This document shows, one piece after another, positions 17,639 through 25,811 of a stretch of DNA of 64,000 nt (its first letter is position 1; every line of letters begins with the position of its first letter). Under the pieces are notes generated by a model, which was not told where the DNA came from, searched no databases, and saw only the letters and a list, made by a program, of their open reading frames with translations. Source of the DNA: Prauserella flavalba. GTDB lineage: Bacteria > Actinomycetota > Actinomycetes > Mycobacteriales > Pseudonocardiaceae. The stretch covers positions 28,797 to 92,796 of the forward strand of contig NZ_MASU01000020.1 of assembly GCF_003202235.1 (NCBI RefSeq), written 5' to 3'. A program made the position numbers and the translations under genes.

Positions 17639-18622
17639 GTGCCGATCATCGACGTGCACACCCACATGCTCACCCCCGCCTACCTGGAGACGCTGAGGAA
17701 CACCGCCGACTGCCCGTACACCGTGCGCCGCAACGCCGCGGGCGCCGACGCCGTCTTCCGCGGCGACACAGGGTTCGTCACGCTCACGCCCGAGATGTTC
17801 GACTGGGACGCGCGCATCCGGGACATGGACGCCGCCGGGGTGGACGTGGCCGTGGTGTCGCTGACGTGTCCCAACGTGTACTGGGGCGGGCGGGAGACCA
17901 GCGCCGCCACGGCCGCCGCGATGAACGACGAGATGGGCCGTGCCGCCGCGGCCGCACCCGGCCGCGTCCGCTACCTCGCGTCGCTGCCCTGGGAGTACGC
18001 CGACGACGCCGTGCGCGAGCTGCACCGGGCCCGTTCGGCGGGCGCCGTCGGCGTGATGGTGCTCGCCAACGTCAACGGTGTCCCGCTCACCGACGAGCGC
18101 TTCGCCCCGGTGTGGGCCGAGATCGACCGGCTGGGCCTGCCCGTACTCGTGCACCCCACGGCCCCTCCCGGGCTCGAGGACATGTCGCTGACCGACTACC
18201 ACCTCGTGTGGAGCACGGGGTTCACCTTCGACACGACGCTCGCGCTCGCCCGCATGATCATGGATGGCTTCTTCGACCGGTACCCGCGATTGAAGATCAT
18301 CGGCGGGCACGCGGGCGGCTACCTGCCCTTCCTGATCAGCAGGCTCGACAAGGGCTTCGAGGCCTTCCCGCAGTGCCGCGCGCGGATCGACCGCGCACCG
18401 AGCAGCTACCTGTCGCAGATCTACGTCGACAGCATCGTCTACACGCGACAGGCGCTCGACTTCACCGTTGAGGTCTTCGGCGCGCAGAACGTGCTCTTCG
18501 GTAGCGACTATCCGCACAAGAACGGCCGGATGGAGGAGATCGCCGGCCTGGTCGGCGGCCTGCCTGCGCACGACCGTGAGCTGATCGAGAGCAAGAACGC
18601 CTCGGCCCTGTTCGGGATCTGA
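17639..18622 (+). CDS. Amidohydrolase family 2 (ACMSD-like)
   Basis: A 327-residue TIM-barrel metallohydrolase of the amidohydrolase-related family that includes 2-amino-3-carboxymuconate semialdehyde decarboxylase and related non-oxidative decarboxylases. The metal motif DVHTHM is at residues 5-10, then LVHPTAPPG (~175), GGHAGGYLP (~222) and FGSDYPHKNG (~290). GTG 17639 follows AGAAAGGA. The partner is the co-directional MHS carrier. Whether it decarboxylates, hydrates or hydrolyses cannot be told from the sequence. Confidence 0.85.
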   Translation: MPIIDVHTHMLTPAYLETLRNTADCPYTVRRNAAGADAVFRGDTGFVTLTPEMFDWDARIRDMDAAGVDVAVVSLTCPNVYWGGRETSAATAAAMNDEMGRAAAAAPGRVRYLASLPWEYADDAVRELHRARSAGAVGVMVLANVNGVPLTDERFAPVWAEIDRLGLPVLVHPTAPPGLEDMSLTDYHLVWSTGFTFDTTLALARMIMDGFFDRYPRLKIIGGHAGGYLPFLISRLDKGFEAFPQCRARIDRAPSSYLSQIYVDSIVYTRQALDFTVEVFGAQNVLFGSDYPHKNGRMEEIAGLVGGLPAHDRELIESKNASALFGI

Positions 18623-18625
18623 GCC

Positions 18626-19273
18626 CTACTCCGAGTGGCGCGCGAGGACGTGGTCCCGCGCGCCCTCGACGTGGGCGGTGATCACGCGCCGCAGCAGCGA
18701 GGCGTCGCGGGTGCGCAACGCCTCCACCATCGCGGCGTGCTCGTCGTCGATGCGGTCCAGCTCGTGTCCGGAGCGGACCCAGCGGCGGCTGTAGGGCTCC
18801 ACGAGGTGCAGCAGCTGGTCGATGAAGCGCAGCGACAGCTTGCGCTCGGCGAGCTCGTAGATCCGCCGGTGGAACCGGTAGTTGACCACCGCCCTGCCCG
18901 CCGCGTCGGCGCCCATCGCGCGCATCTCGTCGGCGAGCGCCTGTAGCTCGTCGATGTCCCGATCACGGCAGCCGCGCACGATCTCGTCGGCGAGCGGCGG
19001 CTCCAGCTGCAGCCGCAGCTCGAAGAGGTCGACGATGTCGGCGCGGCTCAGCTCGGCGACGTGCATGCCGCGCTGGGGCAGCACCTCGATGAGGCCCTCG
19101 GCGGCCAGCGTGTGCAGCGCTTCGCGCAGGGGTATGCGGCTGACGTCCAGCTCCGCGGCCAGTTTCTCCTGGACGAGGCGGGTGCCGGGGAGCAGCTCAC
19201 CGTGCCGGATCGACGTGCGCAGCCGCTCGGCGATGACGTTCGCGCTGTTGCCCGTTTTGGCCGCTGTGTTCAC
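18626..19273 (-). CDS. GntR family regulator, FCD subfamily
   Basis: A 215-residue regulator with a winged helix (SIRHGELLPGTRLVQEKL, then VSRIPLREALHTLAAEGL) followed by the helical FCD ligand domain; metal-binding histidines are visible in NYRFHRRIYEL, DDEHAAMVEAL and ITAHVEGARDHV. FCD regulators usually bind hydroxy- or dicarboxylic acids. It is divergent from the L-2-hydroxyglutarate oxidase and dehydrogenase genes and is their likely repressor, acting at the dyad 19302-19327. Its stop lies 3 bp from the convergent amidohydrolase gene. Confidence 0.9.
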   Translation of the reverse strand: MNTAAKTGNSANVIAERLRTSIRHGELLPGTRLVQEKLAAELDVSRIPLREALHTLAAEGLIEVLPQRGMHVAELSRADIVDLFELRLQLEPPLADEIVRGCRDRDIDELQALADEMRAMGADAAGRAVVNYRFHRRIYELAERKLSLRFIDQLLHLVEPYSRRWVRSGHELDRIDDEHAAMVEALRTRDASLLRRVITAHVEGARDHVLARHSE

Positions 19274-19301
19274 CGCCGGAGTCTAACCCCTTGCGTACGG
19301 A

Positions 19302-19327
19302 CGCTGCGACTGTATACATTCGCAGCG
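19302..19327. promoter_or_regulatory. Probable FCD-GntR operator, TGTATACA centre
   Basis: Eight-base arms CGCTGCGA and TCGCAGCG flank CTGTATACAT. TGTATACA fits the TNGTATACNA consensus known for FadR/FCD-type GntR regulators. It sits in the divergent promoter of the GntR gene and the hydroxyglutarate oxidase gene. Confidence 0.65.
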
Positions 19328-19332
19328 GTTCG

Positions 19333-19397
19333 CCACTGCAGTGAAGGCCACCTTCACTGCAGTGGATCAACACAGCGGTGGCCTTCACTGCAGTGGG
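19333..19397. repeat. Intergenic 23-bp palindrome pair, locus B
   Basis: The first unit (19338-19360) has arms GCAGTGAAGG and CCTTCACTGC around CCA, and is extended outward by CCACT and AGTGG. The second unit (to 19397) keeps only GGTGGCCTTCACTGCAGTG. It lies between divergent genes, so it cannot serve only as a transcription terminator. Confidence 0.85.
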
Positions 19398-19421
19398 CTG
19401 CGAGCGAGGAGGGTCCGCGAG

Positions 19422-20669
19422 ATGTCCCGTGCTGTCGACGTCGCCGTCATCGGGGGAGGGGTGCTCGGCCTCGCCACGGCGAGGGCGGTCCTACTCGCCG
19501 ATCCGCGCCGCTCCGTGACCGTCCTCGAGAAGGAACCTCGCTGGGGAGCCCACCAGTCGGGCCACAACAGCAACGTCATCCACAGCGGCCTCTACTACCG
19601 CCCTGGCAGCCTCAAGGCACGGCTGGCGCGGGCGGGCGGCGAGGCGATGATCCGCTACTGCGAGCGGCACGACGTCCCCGTGCGGCGCACCGGCAAGATC
19701 GTGGTGGCCACCGCGGAGAAGCAGCTGCCCCGCCTGGACATGCTCGCCGAGCGCGGGCAGGCCAACGGCGTCACCGTGCGGCGGCTCGGCCGGCGCGAGA
19801 TCGCCGAGCAGGAGCCGAACGTCGCCGGGATCGCGGCGCTCGCCATCGCCGAGACCGCCATGACCGACTTCGGCGCCGTGTGCCGCGCTATGGCGGACGA
19901 GCTGACCGGGCTCGGCGCGACCCTGCGCACGAACGCGCCCGCACTGTCGTTCGCCGGCGGGGGCGACCGCACGGTCATCCACACCGACGGCGAGGAGCTC
20001 CGTGCCCGTGTGCTCGTGAACTGCGCTGGCCTGCACAGCGATGTGGTCGCGCGCGCGGCAGGCGACCACCCGACGGTGCGGATCATGCCGTTCCGCGGCG
20101 AGTACACGGAGGTGCGGCCCGGACGCAGGGACGTCGTCAGCAACCCCGTGTACCCGGTGCCCGATCCGGACCTGCCGTTCCTCGGCGTGCACGTGACCCC
20201 GATGCTCGACGGCTCCGTCCACGTGGGACCCAACGCGGTGCCCGCGTTCGCGCGCGAGGGCTACCGCTGGCGCGACGTCGACCGGCACCTGCTGGCACAG
20301 CTCGCCCGCGACCCCGCGCTACGCGGCCTCGCCCGGAGGTACTGGCGCTACGGGCTCACCGAGATGGCCCGCTCGCTCGTGTGGCGGCTCTACGTGCGCG
20401 AGGTCCGCAAGCTCGTGCCCACGCTGGGCGGCGAGGACCTGCGCCGCCACGGCAGCGGCGTGCGCGCACAGGCGGTGCGCGACAACGGCGAGCTGGTGGA
20501 CGACTTCGTCATCGACCGCACCGCGCGCGCGATCCACGTGCTCAACGCCCCGTCGCCCGCGGCGACGTCGAGCCTCCACATCGGAGCCCACATCGCGGCC
20601 GACGTCTTCGAGCACCTCGGCGAGAACGACCTCGCCCGTACCGTCCGCGCGGACACCGCCGCGGCCTGA
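19422..20669 (+). CDS. lhgO: L-2-hydroxyglutarate oxidase
   Basis: A 415-residue FAD enzyme of the DAO fold that oxidises L-2-hydroxyglutarate to 2-oxoglutarate, passing electrons to oxygen or quinone. The FAD motif VIGGGVLGLATARAV is at ~8-22, followed by the diagnostic GHNSNVIHSGLYYRPGSLKA (~49-68) and C-terminal HVLNAPSPAATSSLHIG. ATG 19422 was chosen; the frame extends upstream only through the repeat. It precedes a malate/lactate-type dehydrogenase and is divergent from an FCD regulator. A decayed homologue lies at 58570-59594. Confidence 0.88.
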   Translation: MSRAVDVAVIGGGVLGLATARAVLLADPRRSVTVLEKEPRWGAHQSGHNSNVIHSGLYYRPGSLKARLARAGGEAMIRYCERHDVPVRRTGKIVVATAEKQLPRLDMLAERGQANGVTVRRLGRREIAEQEPNVAGIAALAIAETAMTDFGAVCRAMADELTGLGATLRTNAPALSFAGGGDRTVIHTDGEELRARVLVNCAGLHSDVVARAAGDHPTVRIMPFRGEYTEVRPGRRDVVSNPVYPVPDPDLPFLGVHVTPMLDGSVHVGPNAVPAFAREGYRWRDVDRHLLAQLARDPALRGLARRYWRYGLTEMARSLVWRLYVREVRKLVPTLGGEDLRRHGSGVRAQAVRDNGELVDDFVIDRTARAIHVLNAPSPAATSSLHIGAHIAADVFEHLGENDLARTVRADTAAA

Positions 20670-20686
20670 CAGCGAAGGAGAAGCCG

Positions 20687-21763
20687 GTGCGAGTTCCCGC
20701 CGAGCGGGTGCGGCAGCTGATCGTCGACGTCCTGACGGCGTGGGGCATGGACACCGACCTGGCGGGGACCACCGCCGACGTCATGGTCGGCACCGACCTC
20801 GCCGGCATCGACTCCCACGGTGTGTCGATGCTGATGACGTACGAGAAGTTCCGGAGCGAGGGCAGGATCGACCTGCGCGCGCGGCCGGTGGTGGTGCGGG
20901 AGAACGCCGCGTCGGCGCTCGTCGACGCCGGTGGCGGCATCGGTCACCCGGCGAGCGAGTTCGCGATGCGCAAGGCGATCGAGAAGGCCCGCGCCAGCGC
21001 GGTCGGTGTGGTGTCGGTGGTCAACTCCCACCACTTCGGCGCCGCGGGCCATTACGCCGAGCTGGCGGCGGCCGAGGGCCTCGTCGGATTGGTCACCAGC
21101 TCGGCGAACCTCTCGTGCGCGTCGCCGACCGGTTCCGTGGTGCCCCGGCTCGCGACCAACCCGATCGCGTTCGCCGCCCCGGCCCGCCGCAACCCGCACT
21201 TCCTGCTCGACATCGCCACCACCACCGCCGCGGTCAACAAGGTGAAGGTCTACGACTACCACCGCAAACCGCTGCCGCCCGGCTGGGTCCTTGACGAGGA
21301 GGGGCGGCCGGTGGAGGACGCGGCGGTCGCGATGCGGATCATCAAGGAGGACGACCTCGGCGGGCTGACCCCGCTGGGTGGCACGCCGGAGATGTCGAGC
21401 CACAAGGGCTACGGGCTCAGCATGATGGCGCACATCCTCGGCGCGACCCTGTGCGGCGGCACGTTCCCGGCGATCCGGGAGCGCGACGACCCGGACGCGC
21501 CGCACAACATCGGGCACTTCTTCCTCGCGCTGGACCCGGCGTTCTTCCGCGCGGCCGGCGTGTTCGAGGACGACCTCGACGACGCCATCGACCTCCTGCA
21601 CGAGACCCCGCCGCTCGATCCGTCCTCGCCCGTGCTGGTGGCGGGCGACCCGCAGGCACGGGCACGCGAGGAGCGCACCCGCGACGGAATCCCGATGCCG
21701 CGGCCCCTGGTCGACCAGCTGCGGGACGTCGCTGAGCGGGCCGGGGTGGAGTTCGCGCTGTAG
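20687..21763 (+). CDS. Malate/L-lactate dehydrogenase family oxidoreductase
   Basis: A 358-residue NAD(P)-dependent dehydrogenase of the Ldh2/MDH2 family, which interconverts 2-hydroxyacids or related compounds with keto acids (malate, sulfolactate, ureidoglycolate, imine reductions). Typical blocks are DLAGIDSHGV (~35-44), SHHFGAAGHYAELAA (~110-124), LDIATTTAAVNKV and SSHKGYGLSMM (~245). GTG 20687 follows AAGGAGAAG. It lies 17 bp after lhgO, so both are expected to act on 2-hydroxyacids under the GntR regulator. Confidence 0.85.
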   Translation: MRVPAERVRQLIVDVLTAWGMDTDLAGTTADVMVGTDLAGIDSHGVSMLMTYEKFRSEGRIDLRARPVVVRENAASALVDAGGGIGHPASEFAMRKAIEKARASAVGVVSVVNSHHFGAAGHYAELAAAEGLVGLVTSSANLSCASPTGSVVPRLATNPIAFAAPARRNPHFLLDIATTTAAVNKVKVYDYHRKPLPPGWVLDEEGRPVEDAAVAMRIIKEDDLGGLTPLGGTPEMSSHKGYGLSMMAHILGATLCGGTFPAIRERDDPDAPHNIGHFFLALDPAFFRAAGVFEDDLDDAIDLLHETPPLDPSSPVLVAGDPQARAREERTRDGIPMPRPLVDQLRDVAERAGVEFAL

Positions 21764-21773
21764 CGATCCCCGC

Positions 21774-23216
21774 TCAGCGGTGCGCGCTGTGCATGTCGGC
21801 CGTGTGCAGCGCGCTCCGCGCACGCCAGCGGGCGAGCACCCGCAGCAGCCGCTCCTTGGCCGCCTTCGCCTCGTCGTCCTCCGCCGTCCACAGGTTGCGC
21901 AGCTCGCCGGGGTCGGCGTCGAGGTCGAACAGCTGGCCCTCCTCGGAGTCGATGAACTCGACCAGTTTCCAGCGTTCGTCGCGCACCATCGTCATCAGCT
22001 CGGTGCCCGTGAGGATCATGTCCCGCGCGTGCTCGGAGAACACGTACTCGCGGCCCTGCCAGTCCTCGCCACGCAGCGCGGGCACGAGCGAACGTGCCTC
22101 CATCCACCCCGGTGGCTCGACCCCGGCGAGCTCCAGGATCGTCGGTCCGAGGTCCATCATGGACGTCAGCGCGTCGATCCTCCTGCCTCCCGCCACGCGG
22201 CCGGGTCCCCACACGATCGCGGGCACGCGCACGCTTGGCTCGTACATCGTCCACTTCTGACTGTGCCCGTGGTCGCCGAGGCAGTCGCCGTGGTCGGAGG
22301 TGAAGAGAATGACCGTGTCGTCGAGGACTCCGCGCCGTTCCAGCGCTTCCAGCAGCAGCCCGAGCTGCTCGTCGATCATCGTGATGTTGGCGTAGTAGTG
22401 CCTGCGCTGGCGTGCCGACTGCTCCTCGGTGGGCGCGGCGAGGTGCACGATCGCGTCGTGGTCGTTGGCCTGGTGGTGTTCGCGCAGCTCCTTGAGCGCA
22501 CTCGGCTGACCGGCGAGGTCCTCATCGGACACCACGGGCAGCGGGACGTCGCGGTCGAGGTAGGGATCCAGGTGCCGCGGCACCGGGTCGTAGGGCGGGT
22601 GCGGGCCAGGGAAGCCGATCTGCAGGAAGAACGGCTCGTCGCCGGGATAGGTGTCGAGCCACCAGCGGGCGTGCCCTGACACGAAGACGTCGGAGTGCAT
22701 GTCCTCGGGCAGCGTCCACTCGAACGCGCCGAGCCGCTCGCCGTAGTCGGCCCGCTCGCGGTAGGTCGTGCGCGTGGGCTTGCGCTCGCCGAGCATCCAC
22801 AGTGCCTTGTCCCACTGGTCGTGGAAGAACGGGACGTTCGGGTGGTCGCGGTCCTTGTTCTCCACCACCGTGCGCTCGTGGAAGCCCATCGGCGTCTCCC
22901 ACGGGTGCGTGTGCATCTTGCCGACGTTCACGCAGCGGTAGCCGGACTCCGCCAGCGTCTCCACCCACGAGTGCCGCCACACCTCCTCGTTGCGCAGCAC
23001 GCCGAGGCTGTGCGGGTACACGCCCGTGAAGAGGCTCGCCCGCGACGGCGAGCACGACGGCGCGCTCACGTAGGTGCGGGTGAACGCGGTGCCCTCGCGC
23101 ACGAGCCGGTCGAGGTTGGGTGTGTCGACGTGGTCGTGGCCCAGTGCGGCGATGGTGTCGAACCGTTGCTGGTCGGTGATGATCAGAACGATGTTCGGGC
23201 GGCTGGCTGACGGCAT
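21774..23216 (-). CDS. Type I sulfatase
   Basis: A 480-residue sulfatase of the alkaline-phosphatase superfamily that would release sulfate from a sulfate ester. The formylglycine site reads CSPSRASLFTG (~54-64), a canonical C-x-P-S-R. Metal-binding residues are seen in IVLIITDQQ (Asp ~15) and FTSDHGDCLGDHG (~300). No signal peptide is seen, so it probably works in the cytoplasm after the substrate is taken up. It is 17 bp downstream of an MHS-type carrier in the same operon. Choline sulfatase-like or sugar sulfatase roles are possible. Confidence 0.87.
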   Translation of the reverse strand: MPSASRPNIVLIITDQQRFDTIAALGHDHVDTPNLDRLVREGTAFTRTYVSAPSCSPSRASLFTGVYPHSLGVLRNEEVWRHSWVETLAESGYRCVNVGKMHTHPWETPMGFHERTVVENKDRDHPNVPFFHDQWDKALWMLGERKPTRTTYRERADYGERLGAFEWTLPEDMHSDVFVSGHARWWLDTYPGDEPFFLQIGFPGPHPPYDPVPRHLDPYLDRDVPLPVVSDEDLAGQPSALKELREHHQANDHDAIVHLAAPTEEQSARQRRHYYANITMIDEQLGLLLEALERRGVLDDTVILFTSDHGDCLGDHGHSQKWTMYEPSVRVPAIVWGPGRVAGGRRIDALTSMMDLGPTILELAGVEPPGWMEARSLVPALRGEDWQGREYVFSEHARDMILTGTELMTMVRDERWKLVEFIDSEEGQLFDLDADPGELRNLWTAEDDEAKAAKERLLRVLARWRARSALHTADMHSAHR

Positions 23217-23233
23217 GTGCTGACGCGTTCCTT

Positions 23234-24544
23234 TCACTGCGGGGTGTTCACGAGTTCGTCGCGATAGGTCTCGGAGGCGAGCAGGATGCAGCCGAAGCTG
23301 ACGAGGCAGACGAGTCCCATGTAGATCGCGACGGGCCAGTAGGACTGGGCGAACGCGGCCGCGAGCGCCGTCGCGATCGCGGGGGTCGGGGCGCCGCCGA
23401 TGAGCGCGGAGGACTGGTAGGCCACGCCGAGGCCGGTGTAGCGGGTGCGGGTGGCGAACAGCTCCGCGAAGAGCGTGCCCTGGATCGCGAACATGCAACC
23501 GGTGCCGACCGCGAGCATCACCACGATGATCGCCCAGACGGCCAGTGTGTTGCCGCCGTCGAGGATGGGGAAGTAGGCGAAGCCGAGCCCGCCGCACAGC
23601 ACGATGCCGAACAGGTACACGGGCCGCCTGCCGACGCGGTCGGAGAGGTGGCCGATCAGCGGGATCGTGGCGATCTCGACGGCGGAGGCGATCACGAAGC
23701 CGGTGAGCATCACGTGCTCGGGCAGGCCCAGCTGCGTGGTGGCGAACGCGATGCCGAAGACGTTGATGACGTTGAACGTCACCGCATCGGCCAGGCGCGC
23801 GCCCGTGGCGATGAGGATGTTCTTCGGGTGCTCGCGCAGCAGCGCCAGGAACGGGAACCGCGGCGCGCTGCGCTCCTCGCCGGTGAACGCGGCGGTCTCG
23901 GGCAGGTTCCTGCGGATGTAGAACGCGACGAGCACGAACAGGCCGCTCAGCAGGAACGGGATGCGCCACGCCCATCCCTCGACGACGTCCCTGGGCAGCA
24001 GCTGCACGAGCGCGAACACGCCGGTGGCGGTGAGCAGCCCGATCGGCGTGCCCATCTGGTGGATGCTGCCCATGATCCCGCGCTTGCCTCGCGGTGCGTT
24101 CTCGAGCGCCACCAGCGCGCCGCCACCGAACTCGCCGCCGATGCCGAGCCCCTGCACCAGGCGGAACGTGATCAGCAGGATCGGGGCGAGCACGCCGATC
24201 GAGGAGTACGTGGGCAGCAGGCCGATCAGGAACGTGCCGCCGCCCATCAGGCTCACGGTGATCATCAGCATGCGCCGCCTGCCGACGCGGTCGCCGAAGT
24301 GGCCGAACAGCACCGCGCCGAGCGGGCGGGTGACGAAGCCGCCCGCGAACGCGCCGAACGACTGGATCATGGCGGCCGTCGGCGAGGAGCCGGGGAAGAA
24401 CAGCGTCGGGAACACCAGCCCCGCGGCGATGCCGAACAGGTAGAAGTCGTACCACTCCAGAAACGACCCGGACACCGACGCGATGAGCGCGCGTCGCGTG
24501 GTGGCCCGGCTCGCCGTCGCGGTGCCGGTGCTCGCCTCGGCCAT
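23234..24544 (-). CDS. MFS transporter, metabolite:H+ symporter type
   Basis: A 436-residue twelve-segment carrier with SGSFLEWYDFYLFGIAAGL near the N-terminus and FGHFGDRVGRRRML in the first cytoplasmic loop, as in the metabolite:proton symporter group. It is the first gene of a two-gene operon with the sulfatase and is divergent from a SorC-type regulator, so uptake of a sulfated metabolite is likely. The start overlaps no other gene; GGAGATCACATG provides a ribosome site. Confidence 0.87.
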   Translation of the reverse strand: MAEASTGTATASRATTRRALIASVSGSFLEWYDFYLFGIAAGLVFPTLFFPGSSPTAAMIQSFGAFAGGFVTRPLGAVLFGHFGDRVGRRRMLMITVSLMGGGTFLIGLLPTYSSIGVLAPILLITFRLVQGLGIGGEFGGGALVALENAPRGKRGIMGSIHQMGTPIGLLTATGVFALVQLLPRDVVEGWAWRIPFLLSGLFVLVAFYIRRNLPETAAFTGEERSAPRFPFLALLREHPKNILIATGARLADAVTFNVINVFGIAFATTQLGLPEHVMLTGFVIASAVEIATIPLIGHLSDRVGRRPVYLFGIVLCGGLGFAYFPILDGGNTLAVWAIIVVMLAVGTGCMFAIQGTLFAELFATRTRYTGLGVAYQSSALIGGAPTPAIATALAAAFAQSYWPVAIYMGLVCLVSFGCILLASETYRDELVNTPQ

Positions 24545-24565
24545 GTGATCTCCCGCCGTTGGGCT

Positions 24566-24598
24566 CTCATATGAGCGAACTTAACTCTCAGATGTGAG
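24566..24598. promoter_or_regulatory. Candidate SorC operator repeats
   Basis: A perfect ten-base palindrome CTCATATGAG (24566-24575) is followed 21 bp later by the imperfect copy CTCAGATGTGAG (24587-24598). The two-turn spacing on one face of the helix suits a multimeric SorC repressor controlling the carrier-sulfatase operon. Confidence 0.5.
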
Positions 24599-24702
24599 GC
24601 ATCATGGATCGTGGCGGCGGGCGGAGTCAAGCCCGGATGCGGTTCACGGCGCGACGGGCGGGAGACTTGAGAGCGGGAATCGTGCCAGGAGGAGGACGAA
24701 AC

Positions 24703-25695
24703 GTGGTCGATGACGGATCCGCGCCGCTGCCGGCTGGAGAACCGTCGGCGGTCGAACGCGAGGCACTCGCCAGCGGCGACGAGACCACGCTGGCGATCAC
24801 GATCTCCCGGCGCTACTACTTCCAGGAACAGTCGAAGGTCACCATTGGCAAGGCGCTCGGGTTGAGCCGCTTCCAGGTCGCGCGGCTGCTGCAGGAGGCC
24901 CGCCGCGACGGGCTCGTGCGCATCGAGATCGGCAGGCCCGGCCGTGTCGATGCGGACCTGTCCGCCCGGCTGCGTGACGAACTGGGCATCGACAGGGCCG
25001 TGGTGATCGAGAGCGCGGGCGGCGGGGTCGACCAGCTCGGCAGGGCGCTGGCAGGCACGCTGGCCGAGGAGTCCACCGAGGCCAGCGTGGTGGGGCTGAC
25101 GTGGAGCCGTGCGCTGGTGTCGATGGCCCGGCACATCCGCAGGCTCAGCGCGCACTCGGTGCTCCAGCTCGCCGGAGCCCTGTACCCGCCGGACGGCGTG
25201 CCGGGGTCGGTCGAGGTCGTGCGCACGGTCGCCGCGGCCGCGGGCGGGGCCGCGGCGCACCCGATCTACGCGCCGCTCGTCGTGTCCGACGTCGACACCG
25301 CGGAGGGGCTACGCCGCCAGCCCGAGATCGCGGCGGCGATGGAACGGTTCCGGCAGCTCGACATCGCGCTCATCTCCGTCGGGGCGTGGCAGCCGGGCGG
25401 ATCCGCGGTGTACGACCTGCTCACCCCGGCCGAGCAACAGCGGCTCGCCGACGCGGGCGCGTGCGGGGAACTCTCCGGCCGCGTCTTCGACCGCGACGGC
25501 AAGCCCGTGCCCAGCGACCTCGACGACCGGGTGGTGGGCATCGACTCGCAGACCCTGCGTGCGGTGCCGAAGCTCATCACGTCCAGCTACGGCGCCCACC
25601 GCGCCCAGGCCACGCGCGCGGCGGTCGCGACCGGGTGCGTGCACACCCTCGTGGCCGATGACGAACTGGCCCGGGCCCTCCTCTCTGGCGCCTAG
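24703..25695 (+). CDS. SorC family sugar-binding transcriptional regulator
   Basis: A 330-residue regulator with an N-terminal helix-turn-helix (about 30-70, including SKVTIGKALGLSRFQVARLL) and a C-terminal sugar-phosphate-binding domain of the SorC/DeoR type (GLTWSRALVSMA, GIDSQTLRAVPKLI). These proteins sense phosphorylated sugars or polyols. GTG 24703 was chosen because AGGAGGAGG lies just upstream; the frame stays open back to 24604. It is divergent from the MHS carrier/sulfatase operon, so a sulfated sugar-like substrate is plausible. Confidence 0.85.
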   Translation: MVDDGSAPLPAGEPSAVEREALASGDETTLAITISRRYYFQEQSKVTIGKALGLSRFQVARLLQEARRDGLVRIEIGRPGRVDADLSARLRDELGIDRAVVIESAGGGVDQLGRALAGTLAEESTEASVVGLTWSRALVSMARHIRRLSAHSVLQLAGALYPPDGVPGSVEVVRTVAAAAGGAAAHPIYAPLVVSDVDTAEGLRRQPEIAAAMERFRQLDIALISVGAWQPGGSAVYDLLTPAEQQRLADAGACGELSGRVFDRDGKPVPSDLDDRVVGIDSQTLRAVPKLITSSYGAHRAQATRAAVATGCVHTLVADDELARALLSGA

Positions 25696-25735
25696 CGTGC
25701 GGTAGAACGGTGGCCTCGCAGGTGGGGGCGCCGCT

Positions 25736-25790
25736 GCAGTGAAGGCCACCTTCACTGCGGTCAACGCAGTGAAGGTGGCCTTCACTGCGG
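25736..25790. repeat. Intergenic 23-bp palindrome pair, locus C
   Basis: Two intact units: 25736-25758 with centre CCA and 25766-25788 with centre TGG, separated by GGTCAAC. Each has arms GCAGTGAAGG and CCTTCACTGC, and the pair together forms a larger inverted repeat. It lies between the convergent SorC and ABC-ATPase genes, where it could also terminate transcription. Confidence 0.88.
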
Positions 25791-25811
25791 TCGGGGTGGT
25801 GGTGCCCGCGC

